From DASUBV01 sp035532295 (lineage in GTDB: Bacteria; Actinomycetota; Actinomycetes; Streptosporangiales; Streptosporangiaceae): 64,000 nt of DNA. Shown one piece after another: positions 50,811 through 59,262 of this stretch. The notes beneath the pieces were generated by a model. The model was not told where the DNA came from and searched no databases. It saw nothing but the letters and a program-made list of their open reading frames with translations. The DNA lies in contig DATKRH010000112.1 of the NCBI GenBank assembly GCA_035532295.1, positions 1 to 64,000 of the forward strand, given 5' to 3'. Position 1 is the first letter of the stretch, and each line of letters begins with the position of its first letter. The position numbers were made by a program, and so were the translations under genes.

Positions 50811-52595
50811 CTATCCCGGCAGCTCAGTCAGCAGGTTCTTGTTCCAGACCAGGATCGTGTACTGGCCGACGTAGTAGATCCGGGCGGGCTGCCCGAAGGT
50901 GGCGCGGACGTTGGCGATCGGCGGGAACGGCTGCGCGCCGGGCCAGGTCGGGCTCAAGACGATGAAGTTCGCCTGATGCCGGGCCGGGCTGTACCAGCTG
51001 GGCTCGGTTTCCCAGTTATCCCGGATAATGACCGATCCGGCGGACAACACCGCCCTGATCATGACGGCGCCGCCGGTGTCCAGGGTGACGGAGTTGGCCT
51101 GCCAGTAGCCGCCGAGCCCGTACGACAGGTGCCGGGCGGACAGCCACCCGGCTAGCTGGCTGCCCTGCGCCGGCACGGCAGGCAGCGCCACGTCGCGGCC
51201 CAGGCTCAGCAGGTAGCCGGTCAGCACGACGGCGAGCGCCGGCACCATCCTGGTCGCGCTCAGGCGTCCGGCCAGCAGCCGGCCAGCCAGCGCCGCCCCG
51301 AACGGCAGCACGGCCGTGAACTCCCTCGTACTGTGCAGGTCCAGGGCGTTGGTGCTGAGGATGTAGGCGGCCAGGCTGACCAGGGCGGCCGTGACCAGCA
51401 ACTGCACCGCGATCTCAGCGCCGGGAAAACGCCGCGGCGCCGCGCAGGCCGCCCACGCCACCAGGCCGATTCCCACCAGGTGCACGGCCGCCAGGAATGC
51501 GACGTATCCGACGTTTCGGCCCAGGAAGTTGGCCCCGAACAGCAGCAGGATGCCCTGCAGCGTGAGCGACAGGTTCCTGGGCAGCTGGCTGAACGATGCC
51601 AGCTGGTTGCCCACCGGCCAGACGACGAAGCCGCCGTGGGAGGTGATCAGCCGGAGCGTCAGCCTGGCCCCTTCGGCCGCGGCGAGGGCCAGGACGGCCA
51701 GCAGGACCTCGAACCAGGCCGCCCGCAGGCCCTGGCCGCGCCGGACGGCGACCTGGTAGCCGCGGACCGTGGCGACCGCCACGAGCGGGACGACGCCCGT
51801 GATCAGCACGATGCTGTCGGCCACCAGGGCCCAGGCCAGCAGCAGGCCCGCCAGCACCGGCACCCACCAGCGGCGCGGCGCGCGGTCGAGGAGAATCCAG
51901 ACCAGCAGGACCGGGATCGTGCTGCCGACATGATCGGGCGACAGCATCAGGACATACACGCCGCCGACCTCCTGCGGCGACGCCATGATCCCGGCGGCCA
52001 GGCCGGCCCGCAGCAGGCCCGCCCGGCCCGTGGCCCGGCCCTTGGCCAGCATGGCCGTCAGCAGCACCAGCAGCGTGTAGGTCATGGCCCCGGCCAGGTG
52101 CACCACGTCCGGGCGCAGGCCGCGGAGCGCCTCCAGCGCGGCATACTGCGGCAGTTCGGTGGTGTAAAACGACACGTCGGAGAGCTGCCAGCCGCGCAGC
52201 AGCGGGTTTCCGTGCAGCATGGCCCAGGCCTGCAGGGCGTTGGCGGCCCCGTCGGAGTTGACGGGAATCGTCCGGGACATGTGCAGGTAGACGGTGAACA
52301 GGGCGATCCCGAGGGTCAGCCACGCCAGGGCCGCCGCGAGCGCGGCCGGCCGGACCACCTGCACTCGCCGCAGCCGGGCCCCCAGCCCTGGACGCCGCGG
52401 CCCTGGACGCCGCAGCCCTGGACGCCGCAGCCCTGGACACTGCAGGCGCGGCAGCCGGTATCCCGGACGCGGCGGGCGCGGCAGCCGGAACCGGGCCGGC
52501 CCGGACAGCGGCGCCCGGAACTGCCAGCCGGCGAAGGAGGCCGGCCAGTGCTGGGCCGCCCGCAGCCATTGCGTCCTGATCTGGGGCCAGCTCAT
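50811..52595 (-). CDS. Multi-spanning membrane protein, probable GT-C type glycosyltransferase
   Basis: A 594-residue protein with about eleven hydrophobic segments. After the first helix an extracellular loop contains SRTIPVNSDGAANALQAWAMLHGNPLL, similar to the acidic first loop of GT-C polyprenyl-phosphate-sugar-dependent transferases; the C-terminal 90 residues form a soluble domain with WETEPSWYSPARHQANFIVLSP. Its start overlaps the epimerase stop as ATGA, and a GT2 gene precedes the epimerase, so the three form a module for making and using a lipid-linked or nucleotide sugar (inference). The N-terminal 80 residues are basic and contain four RRPGL/P repeats made by a 15-bp repeat. Confidence 0.7.
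   Translation of the reverse strand: MSWPQIRTQWLRAAQHWPASFAGWQFRAPLSGPARFRLPRPPRPGYRLPRLQCPGLRRPGLRRPGPRRPGLGARLRRVQVVRPAALAAALAWLTLGIALFTVYLHMSRTIPVNSDGAANALQAWAMLHGNPLLRGWQLSDVSFYTTELPQYAALEALRGLRPDVVHLAGAMTYTLLVLLTAMLAKGRATGRAGLLRAGLAAGIMASPQEVGGVYVLMLSPDHVGSTIPVLLVWILLDRAPRRWWVPVLAGLLLAWALVADSIVLITGVVPLVAVATVRGYQVAVRRGQGLRAAWFEVLLAVLALAAAEGARLTLRLITSHGGFVVWPVGNQLASFSQLPRNLSLTLQGILLLFGANFLGRNVGYVAFLAAVHLVGIGLVAWAACAAPRRFPGAEIAVQLLVTAALVSLAAYILSTNALDLHSTREFTAVLPFGAALAGRLLAGRLSATRMVPALAVVLTGYLLSLGRDVALPAVPAQGSQLAGWLSARHLSYGLGGYWQANSVTLDTGGAVMIRAVLSAGSVIIRDNWETEPSWYSPARHQANFIVLSPTWPGAQPFPPIANVRATFGQPARIYYVGQYTILVWNKNLLTELPG
52384..52443. repeat. 15-bp tandem repeat, four copies
   Basis: Four adjacent 15-bp units (52384 to 52443) at the 5' end of the GT-C-like gene, encoding RRPGL-type repeats in a basic cytoplasmic tail. 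Confidence 0.88.
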
Positions 52596-53617
52596 AGGAT
52601 CCCGGCTGCGATCGCCCCGGCGATCCAGCCGATGACCTCGTCGAGCATCTCCTCCAGCGTGGTCGTGGCCTCGAAGCCGAGGACCCGGGCGGCCTTGTCC
52701 ACGGCCGGGACGCGACGCTGAACGTCGAACTCGTACGGCTCGTCGTGCGCGATCCGCAGCGGCTCGCCCGGGCCCTTGATCTTGGCCCAGATCAGCGCGG
52801 CGAGCTCGGCGACCGTGGTGCCGCTGGCCGTTGAGAGATTGAAGTCCTCGCCCGTCGCCTTGGGGTGCGCCATCGCGGTCACGATCCCGCGGGCCAGGTC
52901 GCCGCCGTAGGTGTAGTGCCGGACCTGAGTCCCCGACCCCAGGATCCGCAGCGGATCTTGTCCCTTGAGCACCTTGCGCACCAGATCGGGCACCACATGG
53001 CTCATCGCGAGCTTGATCTCGCCCGATGAGACCTCAGCGTCCCGCACGGCCCGGCGCTCCCCGACGCCGACGCAGTTGAACGGCCGGACGATGGTGAACG
53101 GAAGGCGGTACTGATCCCAGGCGGCGCGAGCGAAGTACTCGACCGCCAGCTTCTGGAAGCCGTAGGCGGATCGCGGCGGCGGCACCGCCCGCTGCTGCCC
53201 CTCCGCCGAGGGCCAGCTATCGGCGGACTCGTACACCATGGACGACGACACGTAGGTGACCTTCCGCAGCCGGCCCTGACGGTGCGCCCGGATGGCGGCA
53301 TCGCAGGAGCCGGCGATGATCCGCTCGTTGGTCGCGAGCAGGTCATAGGGGAAGGCGTGGAAGTAGGAAATCCCGCCGATCATCGCCGCGCCGGCGATGA
53401 AGTGGTCGCAGTCCGCGAGCAGGCCGGCCATCAGGTCCGCGTCGGCGGCGTCACCCTCGCAGAAGCTGAACGCCGTGTCGCCGTCGTGCGGCGAGGGCAC
53501 CGGGCCGTACTTGGAGAAGTCGTCGATGCCCACGACCTGGTATCCGCGCCGGAGCAACTCGCCGGTGACGTAGCCGCCGATGAACCCCGCTGAGCCGCTG
53601 ACCAGAACCCGTTCCAT
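52592..53617 (-). CDS. NAD-dependent nucleotide-sugar epimerase/dehydratase
   Basis: A 341-residue extended SDR of the UDP-glucose 4-epimerase/GDP-sugar group: NAD motif VSGSAGFIGGYV, DDFSKYG after the second strand (typical of NAD-binding acidic residue), active-site SSSMVY and YGFQK, then NCVGVGERR, RHYTYGGDLARGIV and a sugar-binding segment. The ATG at 53617 shares one base with the GT2 stop (TGATG), so the three genes GT2, epimerase and GT-C-like are cotranscribed and coupled. Product sugar unknown. Confidence 0.88.
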   Translation of the reverse strand: MERVLVSGSAGFIGGYVTGELLRRGYQVVGIDDFSKYGPVPSPHDGDTAFSFCEGDAADADLMAGLLADCDHFIAGAAMIGGISYFHAFPYDLLATNERIIAGSCDAAIRAHRQGRLRKVTYVSSSMVYESADSWPSAEGQQRAVPPPRSAYGFQKLAVEYFARAAWDQYRLPFTIVRPFNCVGVGERRAVRDAEVSSGEIKLAMSHVVPDLVRKVLKGQDPLRILGSGTQVRHYTYGGDLARGIVTAMAHPKATGEDFNLSTASGTTVAELAALIWAKIKGPGEPLRIAHDEPYEFDVQRRVPAVDKAARVLGFEATTTLEEMLDEVIGWIAGAIAAGIL

Positions 53618-54366
53618 CAGCGTTCCCCCGCTCGCGCCCGGGCCCGGACTTGATCGACGCTCAGGCGGGGACCGAAGCTGAACCGGTACCACCGCAGGTA
53701 CCGGGGAACCCACCGGATGACCTTGAAGCTGGAGACTCCGGCCGGCCGGTCCAGCCAGATGGTCGGGATCTCCGCGACCGGCAGCCGCAGCCGCCTGGCC
53801 TTGGCGGTCAGCTCGATGCCGATCTCGAACCCGTGCCGCGAGTCGATGCCGACGCAGCGGGCGAAGGCCGTGGAGTAGGCCTTGAAGGAGTTCGTCGCGT
53901 CGCGGGTGCCCGTCCGGGCCAGCAACTGCAGGGACCGGCCCGCCGAGCGCGAGAGCAGGCCCTTGATCAGCGGGCCGCCGACCTGCTGGCCTCCGGCCAT
54001 GTACCGGGACGCCGCCGCCACGGCGACGCCGCGCTCGACGAGCCGGGCCAGGTCATCGATCTGGCCCGAGTCGTCGCAGCCGTCGGCCATGGTGACCACG
54101 GTGACGTCCGCGCGGGCCGCGTCCATGCCGAAGCGGATCGCGTTGGCCGGCCCCGGGCCATAGGCATTGACCAGGCACTGCAGCCGCGGTTCCTTGTCGG
54201 CGTAGCGCTCGACGACGTCCGCCGTCGGATCGCTCGCGCTGTCCACGATCACTAGCACCTCGCAGGACAGCCGGACGGACTCAAAGAGCCGATCCAGGAC
54301 GTCGGTGATCAGCGCGCCCTCGTTAGCTGCGGGCACGATGACCGACATCCGGGGGTCGCGGCTCAC
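53617..54366 (-). CDS. GT2 family glycosyltransferase, DPM1/polyprenyl-phosphate-sugar synthase-like
   Basis: A 249-residue GT-A-fold transferase: SVIVPAANEGALITDVLDRL start, nucleotide-sugar Asp in VIVDSASDPTADVV, and the DxD-like MADGCDD segment (VTMADGCDDSGQIDDLARLV), with GFEIGIELTAKARRLRLPVAEIPTIWLDR at the end. It looks like dolichol-/polyprenyl-phosphate mannose-type synthases but has no C-terminal membrane helix. It would pass a sugar from a nucleotide donor to a lipid carrier for the GT-C-like protein. GTG start; an ATG six codons on is possible. Confidence 0.85.
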   Translation of the reverse strand: MSRDPRMSVIVPAANEGALITDVLDRLFESVRLSCEVLVIVDSASDPTADVVERYADKEPRLQCLVNAYGPGPANAIRFGMDAARADVTVVTMADGCDDSGQIDDLARLVERGVAVAAASRYMAGGQQVGGPLIKGLLSRSAGRSLQLLARTGTRDATNSFKAYSTAFARCVGIDSRHGFEIGIELTAKARRLRLPVAEIPTIWLDRPAGVSSFKVIRWVPRYLRWYRFSFGPRLSVDQVRARARAGER

Positions 54367-54391
54367 GTCCGCGATGTTAGCAACTCAGAGT

Positions 54392-54409
54392 GATCGTGAG
54401 AGCACGATC
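54392..54409. terminator. Hairpin between pafA and the GT2 gene
   Basis: GATCGTG-AGAG-CACGATC: seven-pair perfect stem and four-base loop, 19 bases past the pafA stop on its strand and before the GT2 gene. It could end the pafA transcript or be an operator; no T run follows. Confidence 0.45.
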
Positions 54410-54427
54410 CGTGATCGAGCCGGGCGG

Positions 54428-55786
54428 TTACATTCCGGCGATCAGCTTCTCGACCCGCTCGTCCACCGAGCGGAACGGGTCCTTGCACAGCACCGTGCGC
54501 TGGGCCTGGTCGTTGAGCTTGAGGTGCACCCAGTCCACGGTGAAGTCGCGCCGCCGTTCCTGAGCCCGCCGGATGAACTCACCGCGCAGCCGCGCCCGGG
54601 TGGTCTGCGGCGGCACGGACTTCGCCTCGAAGATGTCGAGGTCCCGGCAGACCCGCTCGACCGCGCCGCGCTTTTGCAGCAGGTAGTACAGGCCGCGCCC
54701 GCGATGCACGTCGTGATAGGCGAGGTCGAGCTGAGCCACCCGGGGCGAGGACAGGGACAGGTCGTGCTTGGCGCGGTACCGCTCGATCAGCTGGTACTTG
54801 GTCACCCAGTCGATCTCCCGCGCGACCGTGTTCAGGTCCCCGGTCTCCACCGCGCGCAGGGTCCGGCGCCACAGGTCCAGCACCCGGTCGGTGATCGGGT
54901 CCGATCCCCGGCGGTCGATGAACTCCATCGCCTTGGACAGGTACTCCTGCTGGATCTCCAGCGCGCTCACCTCGCGGCCGTTAGCCAGCCGGACCTTCCG
55001 CCGCCCGCTCATGTCGTGGCTGACATCCCTGATCGCCCGGATCGGGTTCTCCAGGGTGAGGTCGCGCATGATCGTGCCGGCCTCCACCATCCGCAGCACC
55101 AGGTCGGTCGACCCGACCTTGAGCAGCATGGTGGTCTCGCTCATGTTCGAGTCGCCGACGATGACATGCAGCCGCCGGAACCGCTCGGCATCGGCATGCG
55201 GCTCGTCGCGGGTGTTGATGATCGGCCGGGACCTGGTGGTAGCCGACGAGACGCCCTCCCAGATGTGCTCGGCTCGCTGGCTGACGCAGTAGACCGCACC
55301 GCGGGGCGTCTGCAGCACCTTGCCCGCGCCGCAGATGATCTGCCTGGTCACCAGGAACGGGATCAGCACGTCCGCCAGCCTGCCGAACTCGCCGTGCCGG
55401 CCGACCAGGTAGTTCTCATGGCAGCCGTAGGAGTTGCCGGCCGAGTCGGTGTTGTTCTTAAACAGGTAGATGTCGCCGGCGATGCCTTCCTCGCGCAGCC
55501 GCCGGTCGGCGTCGACGAGCAGGCCCTCGAGGATCCGCTCGCCGGCCTTGTCGTGGGTGACCAGGTCGATCAGGCTGTCGCACTCCGGGGTCGCGTACTC
55601 CGGATGGCTGCCGACGTCCAGGTACAGGCGGGCGCCGTTGCGCAGGAAGACGTTGCTGCTGCGGCCCCAGGAGACCACGCGGCGAAACAGGTATCTCGCC
55701 ACCTCGTCCGGGGACAGTCGTCGCTGGCCGCGGAACGTGCACGTGACGCCGTACTCGTTCTCCAGGCCGAAGATCCGCCTGTCCAT
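54428..55786 (-). CDS. pafA: Pup--protein ligase PafA
   Basis: A 452-residue glutamine-synthetase-like ligase that couples the C-terminal glutamate of Pup to lysines of target proteins with ATP. The N-terminal ATP-site Glu is in IFGLENEYGV (Glu9), the catalytic Asp is in YLDVGSHPEYATPECD (Asp57), and NTRDEPHADAERFRRLHVIVGDSNMSE and the C-terminal domain ending in DERVEKLIAGM are as in mycobacterial and Streptomyces PafA. It is separated from prcA by an aldehyde dehydrogenase gene and from the FKBP gene by the three-gene glycosylation module. Confidence 0.97.
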   Translation of the reverse strand: MDRRIFGLENEYGVTCTFRGQRRLSPDEVARYLFRRVVSWGRSSNVFLRNGARLYLDVGSHPEYATPECDSLIDLVTHDKAGERILEGLLVDADRRLREEGIAGDIYLFKNNTDSAGNSYGCHENYLVGRHGEFGRLADVLIPFLVTRQIICGAGKVLQTPRGAVYCVSQRAEHIWEGVSSATTRSRPIINTRDEPHADAERFRRLHVIVGDSNMSETTMLLKVGSTDLVLRMVEAGTIMRDLTLENPIRAIRDVSHDMSGRRKVRLANGREVSALEIQQEYLSKAMEFIDRRGSDPITDRVLDLWRRTLRAVETGDLNTVAREIDWVTKYQLIERYRAKHDLSLSSPRVAQLDLAYHDVHRGRGLYYLLQKRGAVERVCRDLDIFEAKSVPPQTTRARLRGEFIRRAQERRRDFTVDWVHLKLNDQAQRTVLCKDPFRSVDERVEKLIAGM

Positions 55787-55810
55787 CGGCTCAGTCCCCC
55801 CGCATTGGCG

Positions 55811-57271
55811 TCACCAGTCGACCGCGATGTACTTGGTCTCGGTGAACTCCAGCAGCCCGTCGTGGCCGCCCTCCCGGCCCAGCCCGGACTGCTTGACTCC
55901 GCCGAACGGGGCCGCCGGATCGGATACGACACCGCGGTTGATGCCGACCATGCCAGACTCCAGGGCCTCCGCCACCTGCAGCGCGCGCCGCAGGTCGGTG
56001 CTGTACAGATAGGACACCAGGCCGTACTCGGTGGTGTTGGCCAGCGCGATGGCCTCCGACTGGTCGGCGAACCGGACGATCGGCGCGACCGGCCCGAAGA
56101 TCTCCTGGCTCAGGATGCCCGCGTCGGCCGGCACGTCGTCGACCACGGTCGGCTCGTAGAAGTAGCCCGGCCGGTCCGGCGCGTGCCCGCCGAGGATCAC
56201 CCGCCCGCCGTCCCCCGCGACCCTATCCACCAGCCCGGCCACCTTGTCGCGGGTGTCGGCGTTGACCAGCGGCCCGAGCTCGACGCCGTCCTCCAGGCCA
56301 GGCCCGACCCGGACGGCCGCCAGCCGCCTGGCCAGCTTGGCCGAGAACTCCCCGGCCACGGACTCGTGGACGTAGAACCGGTTGGCGGCGGTGCACGCCT
56401 CGCCGCCGTTGCGCATCTTGGCCACGAACGCGCCGCTGACGGCCGCGTCGATGTCGGCGTCCTCGAAGACCAGGAACGGCGCGTTGCCGCCCAGTTCCAT
56501 GGAGCAGTTCGTGACGGTGTCGGCGGCGGTCTTGAGCAGCATCCGGCCGACCTCGGTCGAGCCCGTGAACGACAGCTTGCGCACCCGGGGGTCGGCCAGC
56601 ATCACCTCGGTCAGCGGGCCGGGCTTGCTGGTCGGCAGCACGTTGACCACGCCGGCCGGCACGCCCGCCTCGGCCAGGATGCCGGCCACCGCCAGCGCGG
56701 TCAGCGGCGTCTCCTTGGCCGGCTTGAGCACGACCGTGCAGCCCGCGGCCAGGGCCGGCCCGATCTTGCGGGTGGCCATCGCGGCGGGGAAGTTCCAGGG
56801 CGTGATCAGGACGCTGACGCCGACCGGCTGATGCTGGACCATGATCCGGTTCGCGCCCGACGGCGCGATCGACAGCGAGCCCTCGTTGCGCACGGCCTCC
56901 TCCGCGTACCAGCGGAAGAACTCGGCCGCGTAGGCGATCTCACCGCGGGCGTCCGGCAGCGCCTTGCCGTTCTCCAGGACCATCAGCCGGGCCAGCGGCT
57001 CGGCGCGCTCGGTCATCAGCTCGAAGGCCCGCCGCAGGCACTGGCCGCGCTCGCGCGGCGGCGTGGCCGCCCAGCCGGGCAGCGCGTCATAGGCCGCGGT
57101 GACGGCATCCATGGCGTCCTGTTCGCTGGCGTCGGCTACCTCGGCGATGGGCTCCTCGGTGGCAGGGTCAATGACCGGCAGGACGCCCCGCCGCCCGGCG
57201 GACCAGTGCCCGCCGATCAGCAGCCTGGTCGGCGCGTCGACTCCCGCGATGGTTACCAGGTCGGCCGTCAC
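55811..57271 (-). CDS. NAD(P)-dependent aldehyde dehydrogenase, succinate-semialdehyde type
   Basis: A 486-residue aldehyde dehydrogenase closest to GabD/SSADH. Catalytic Cys in GGEACTAANRFYV, general-base Glu in CSMELGGNAPFLVF, NAD segment LITPWNFPAAMATRKIGPALAAGCTVVLKPA, and the C-terminal EALESGMVGINRG. The GTG at 57271 has a perfect GGAGG eight bases upstream (GGAGGAAAA), which fixes the start; a longer reading is unsupported. It is 24 bases upstream of pafA and 90 bases downstream of prcA. It is an unusual guest in a proteasome locus; whether it works with Pup metabolism or is an accident of gene order is unknown. Confidence 0.92.
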   Translation of the reverse strand: MTADLVTIAGVDAPTRLLIGGHWSAGRRGVLPVIDPATEEPIAEVADASEQDAMDAVTAAYDALPGWAATPPRERGQCLRRAFELMTERAEPLARLMVLENGKALPDARGEIAYAAEFFRWYAEEAVRNEGSLSIAPSGANRIMVQHQPVGVSVLITPWNFPAAMATRKIGPALAAGCTVVLKPAKETPLTALAVAGILAEAGVPAGVVNVLPTSKPGPLTEVMLADPRVRKLSFTGSTEVGRMLLKTAADTVTNCSMELGGNAPFLVFEDADIDAAVSGAFVAKMRNGGEACTAANRFYVHESVAGEFSAKLARRLAAVRVGPGLEDGVELGPLVNADTRDKVAGLVDRVAGDGGRVILGGHAPDRPGYFYEPTVVDDVPADAGILSQEIFGPVAPIVRFADQSEAIALANTTEYGLVSYLYSTDLRRALQVAEALESGMVGINRGVVSDPAAPFGGVKQSGLGREGGHDGLLEFTETKYIAVDW

Positions 57272-57361
57272 TTTTCCTCCATTACCCGCGCAGCCACCCG
57301 CCGGGCCGCGCACTCCCTGACACTACATCGGCGCCTGCCGCGCCCGGCCATGCAGCCCGCG

Positions 57362-58171
57362 TCAGCCCGCGTCGGTGGTCCCGCTCTCGGTGGTCCCGCT
57401 CTCAGGGGTGTCGCTCTCAGTGGTCCCGCTCTCGGGGGTGTCGCTCTCCCGAGCGGGGCTCTCCGGAGCCGCCGACCTCGCCTCGGCGAGCACGGCATCG
57501 AGGCGGGCGCCGGTGAGGCGCCGGAACGTGCGGTGCGACCGCGACCGGTCCAGGAGCGCGACCTCCAGCTGGGCGCCGGTGATCTCGGCGCCCCCGCCGT
57601 TGGCCTGGTCGGCGAGGGCCGCGATGGCGACCTCCATGGCCCCGCCCAGCGTCATGCCCTCGGAGTAGCGCTCCTTGAGCACCGCCGCCGCCTGCTCGGT
57701 CTGGCCGCCCATGACCAGGAAGTGATGCTCATCGCTCACGGTGCCGTCGAAGGTGATCCGGTAGATCTGATCCAGCTCGGCGCTCGCGCCGACCTCGGCG
57801 ACCACGATCTCCACCTCCAGCGGCTTGACGCTCTCGGTGAAGATCGTCCCGAGCAGCTGCGCGTACCAGTTCGCGAGGCCGCGGGCGGTCACGTCCTGCC
57901 GGTCGTACTGGTACCCGGTCAGGTCGGCGTACCGCACGCCCGCCTGCCGGAGCCGCTCGAACTCGTTGTACCGGCCCGCCGCCGCAAAGGCGATCCGGTC
58001 GTACAGCTCGCTGAACTTATGCAGGGCCCGGGATGAGTTCGGTGAGACGAGCAGGATCCCGGCGTCGCAGTCGATCACGACACCGCTGCGGGCTCGCGTG
58101 ATGGCCTTCCGCGCGAAGTCCGCCTTGTCCTTCATCGCCTGCTCGGGCGACACGTAGAAGGGCATCGACAC
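57362..58171 (-). CDS. prcA: 20S proteasome alpha subunit PrcA
   Basis: A 269-residue proteasome alpha subunit with the N-terminal helix PFYVSPEQAMKDKADFARKAITRARSGVV, then NSSRALHKFSELYDRIAFAAAGRYNEF and VTARGLANWYAQLLGTIFTESVKPLEVEIVVAEVG. It forms the outer rings of the PrcBA core. The C-terminal 35 residues are five copies of a Thr/Ser/Glu/Pro pentapeptide made by a 15-bp repeat. Starts are ambiguous: GTG 58171 (MSMPFYVSPEQ, matching Streptomyces MSTPFYVSP) is preferred, GTG 58180 follows AAGGA closely, and ATG 58165 is also in frame. In the proteasome order it follows prcB and precedes the aldehyde dehydrogenase. Confidence 0.95.
   Translation of the reverse strand: MSMPFYVSPEQAMKDKADFARKAITRARSGVVIDCDAGILLVSPNSSRALHKFSELYDRIAFAAAGRYNEFERLRQAGVRYADLTGYQYDRQDVTARGLANWYAQLLGTIFTESVKPLEVEIVVAEVGASAELDQIYRITFDGTVSDEHHFLVMGGQTEQAAAVLKERYSEGMTLGGAMEVAIAALADQANGGGAEITGAQLEVALLDRSRSHRTFRRLTGARLDAVLAEARSAAPESPARESDTPESGTTESDTPESGTTESGTTDAG
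57374..57448. repeat. 15-bp tandem repeat, five copies, in prcA tail
   Basis: Five adjacent 15-bp units (57374 to 57448) with one alternating position, encoding ESGTT and ESDTP pentapeptides at the PrcA C-terminus. Confidence 0.9.
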
Positions 58172-58246
58172 CGCTGGCACTGTCCTTACTCGAGGTGGTC
58201 AGATCTGCATAGTCACCGGGCCGGCCGGGCCGAGTGAGATAGCGGG

Positions 58247-59107
58247 CTAGGTGGCGGGCTCCCGCAGCGGCGCCGTGGGACCATCCGGGCGGCGCATCCG
58301 GCCGTCCACCACCGCCTGGGCGTAGGTCCCGGCCTCCTCGTCGGACAGCCGCGTGAAGCCATCGGCGGTGATGCTCGCCACCACCGGGTAGATGCGCCTG
58401 GTCACATCGGGGCCGCCGGTCGCCGAGTCGTCGTCGGCCGCGTCGTACAGCGCCTGCATGCAGGCCATCACCGTGTCGGCGACGGACATGTCGTCGCGGT
58501 AGAGCTTCTTGAGGGAGCCCCGCGCGAACACCGAGCCCGATCCGATCGAGTGGAACTTGTGCTCCTCGTACCGGCCGCCCGCCACGTCGTAGGCGAAGAT
58601 CCGGCCATGCTCGCGGTCCTCGTCGTAGCCGGCGAACAGCGGCACCACCACCAGGCCCTGCATCGCGCCCATCAGGTTGGCCCGCACCAGCCCGGCCAGG
58701 CGGTTCGCCTTGCCCTCCAGCGACAGCGTCCGGCCCTCGAGCTTCTCGTAGTGCTCCAGTTCGACCTGGTAGAGGCGGACGAGATCGATGCCGATGCCCG
58801 CGACGCCGGCGATGCCGATGCAGGAGAATTCGTCGGTGCGGAACACCTTCTCGATGTCCCGCTGGGAGATCATGTTCCCGGCGGTGGCCCGCCGGTCCCC
58901 CGCCATCACCACGCCGTCGGCGCAGATCGCCGCGACGATCGTGGTGCCGTGCGGCAGGTCGGGGCCGCCGGACGGCATCCCGCCCGCGACCCCCAGCCTG
59001 GCCGGCTGCAAGGTCGGCGCGGCCATGTCGAGGAAGTCGGAGAACGACGACGTCCCCGCCGTCAGGAACGGGGCCGGCAGCCGCCGGCCGTCGGATTCAG
59101 GGGCCAC
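58247..59107 (-). CDS. prcB: 20S proteasome beta subunit PrcB (threonine protease)
   Basis: A 286-residue proteasome beta subunit. The first 54 residues are the propeptide; autocleavage at HG-TTIVA would expose Thr55 as nucleophile. The VVMAGDRRATAGN and ISQRDIEKVFRTDEF segments hold the catalytic Asp and Lys equivalents, followed by IAGVAGIGIDLVRLYQVELEHYEKLEG. It forms the inner rings of the PrcBA core. The GTG start has GGAAGGA seven bases upstream. Lies 66 bases before prcA. Confidence 0.96.
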   Translation of the reverse strand: MAPESDGRRLPAPFLTAGTSSFSDFLDMAAPTLQPARLGVAGGMPSGGPDLPHGTTIVAAICADGVVMAGDRRATAGNMISQRDIEKVFRTDEFSCIGIAGVAGIGIDLVRLYQVELEHYEKLEGRTLSLEGKANRLAGLVRANLMGAMQGLVVVPLFAGYDEDREHGRIFAYDVAGGRYEEHKFHSIGSGSVFARGSLKKLYRDDMSVADTVMACMQALYDAADDDSATGGPDVTRRIYPVVASITADGFTRLSDEEAGTYAQAVVDGRMRRPDGPTAPLREPAT

Positions 59108-59262
59108 CCGCGAGTCCTTCCGGTTAGAACGCCTGCAGTCCTGACATGACCCTACTGCTCACCCGCCCCAGCAGCCGCGCTGGCCGCGCCGCGTCGGCTA
59201 TGGGAGGAATCGGCTATGAGTGAACATGCCGCCCGGCCCGCCGCCGCGCACGCCGGCCCGCG

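Noticed and set aside
54305..58036. 1243-codon open frame on the plus strand across pafA, the aldehyde dehydrogenase and prcA
   Set aside because: It is the antisense shadow of three well-identified genes; its translation is low-complexity Arg/His/Gly/Asp-rich and matches no family. Long shadow frames are expected at this GC content.
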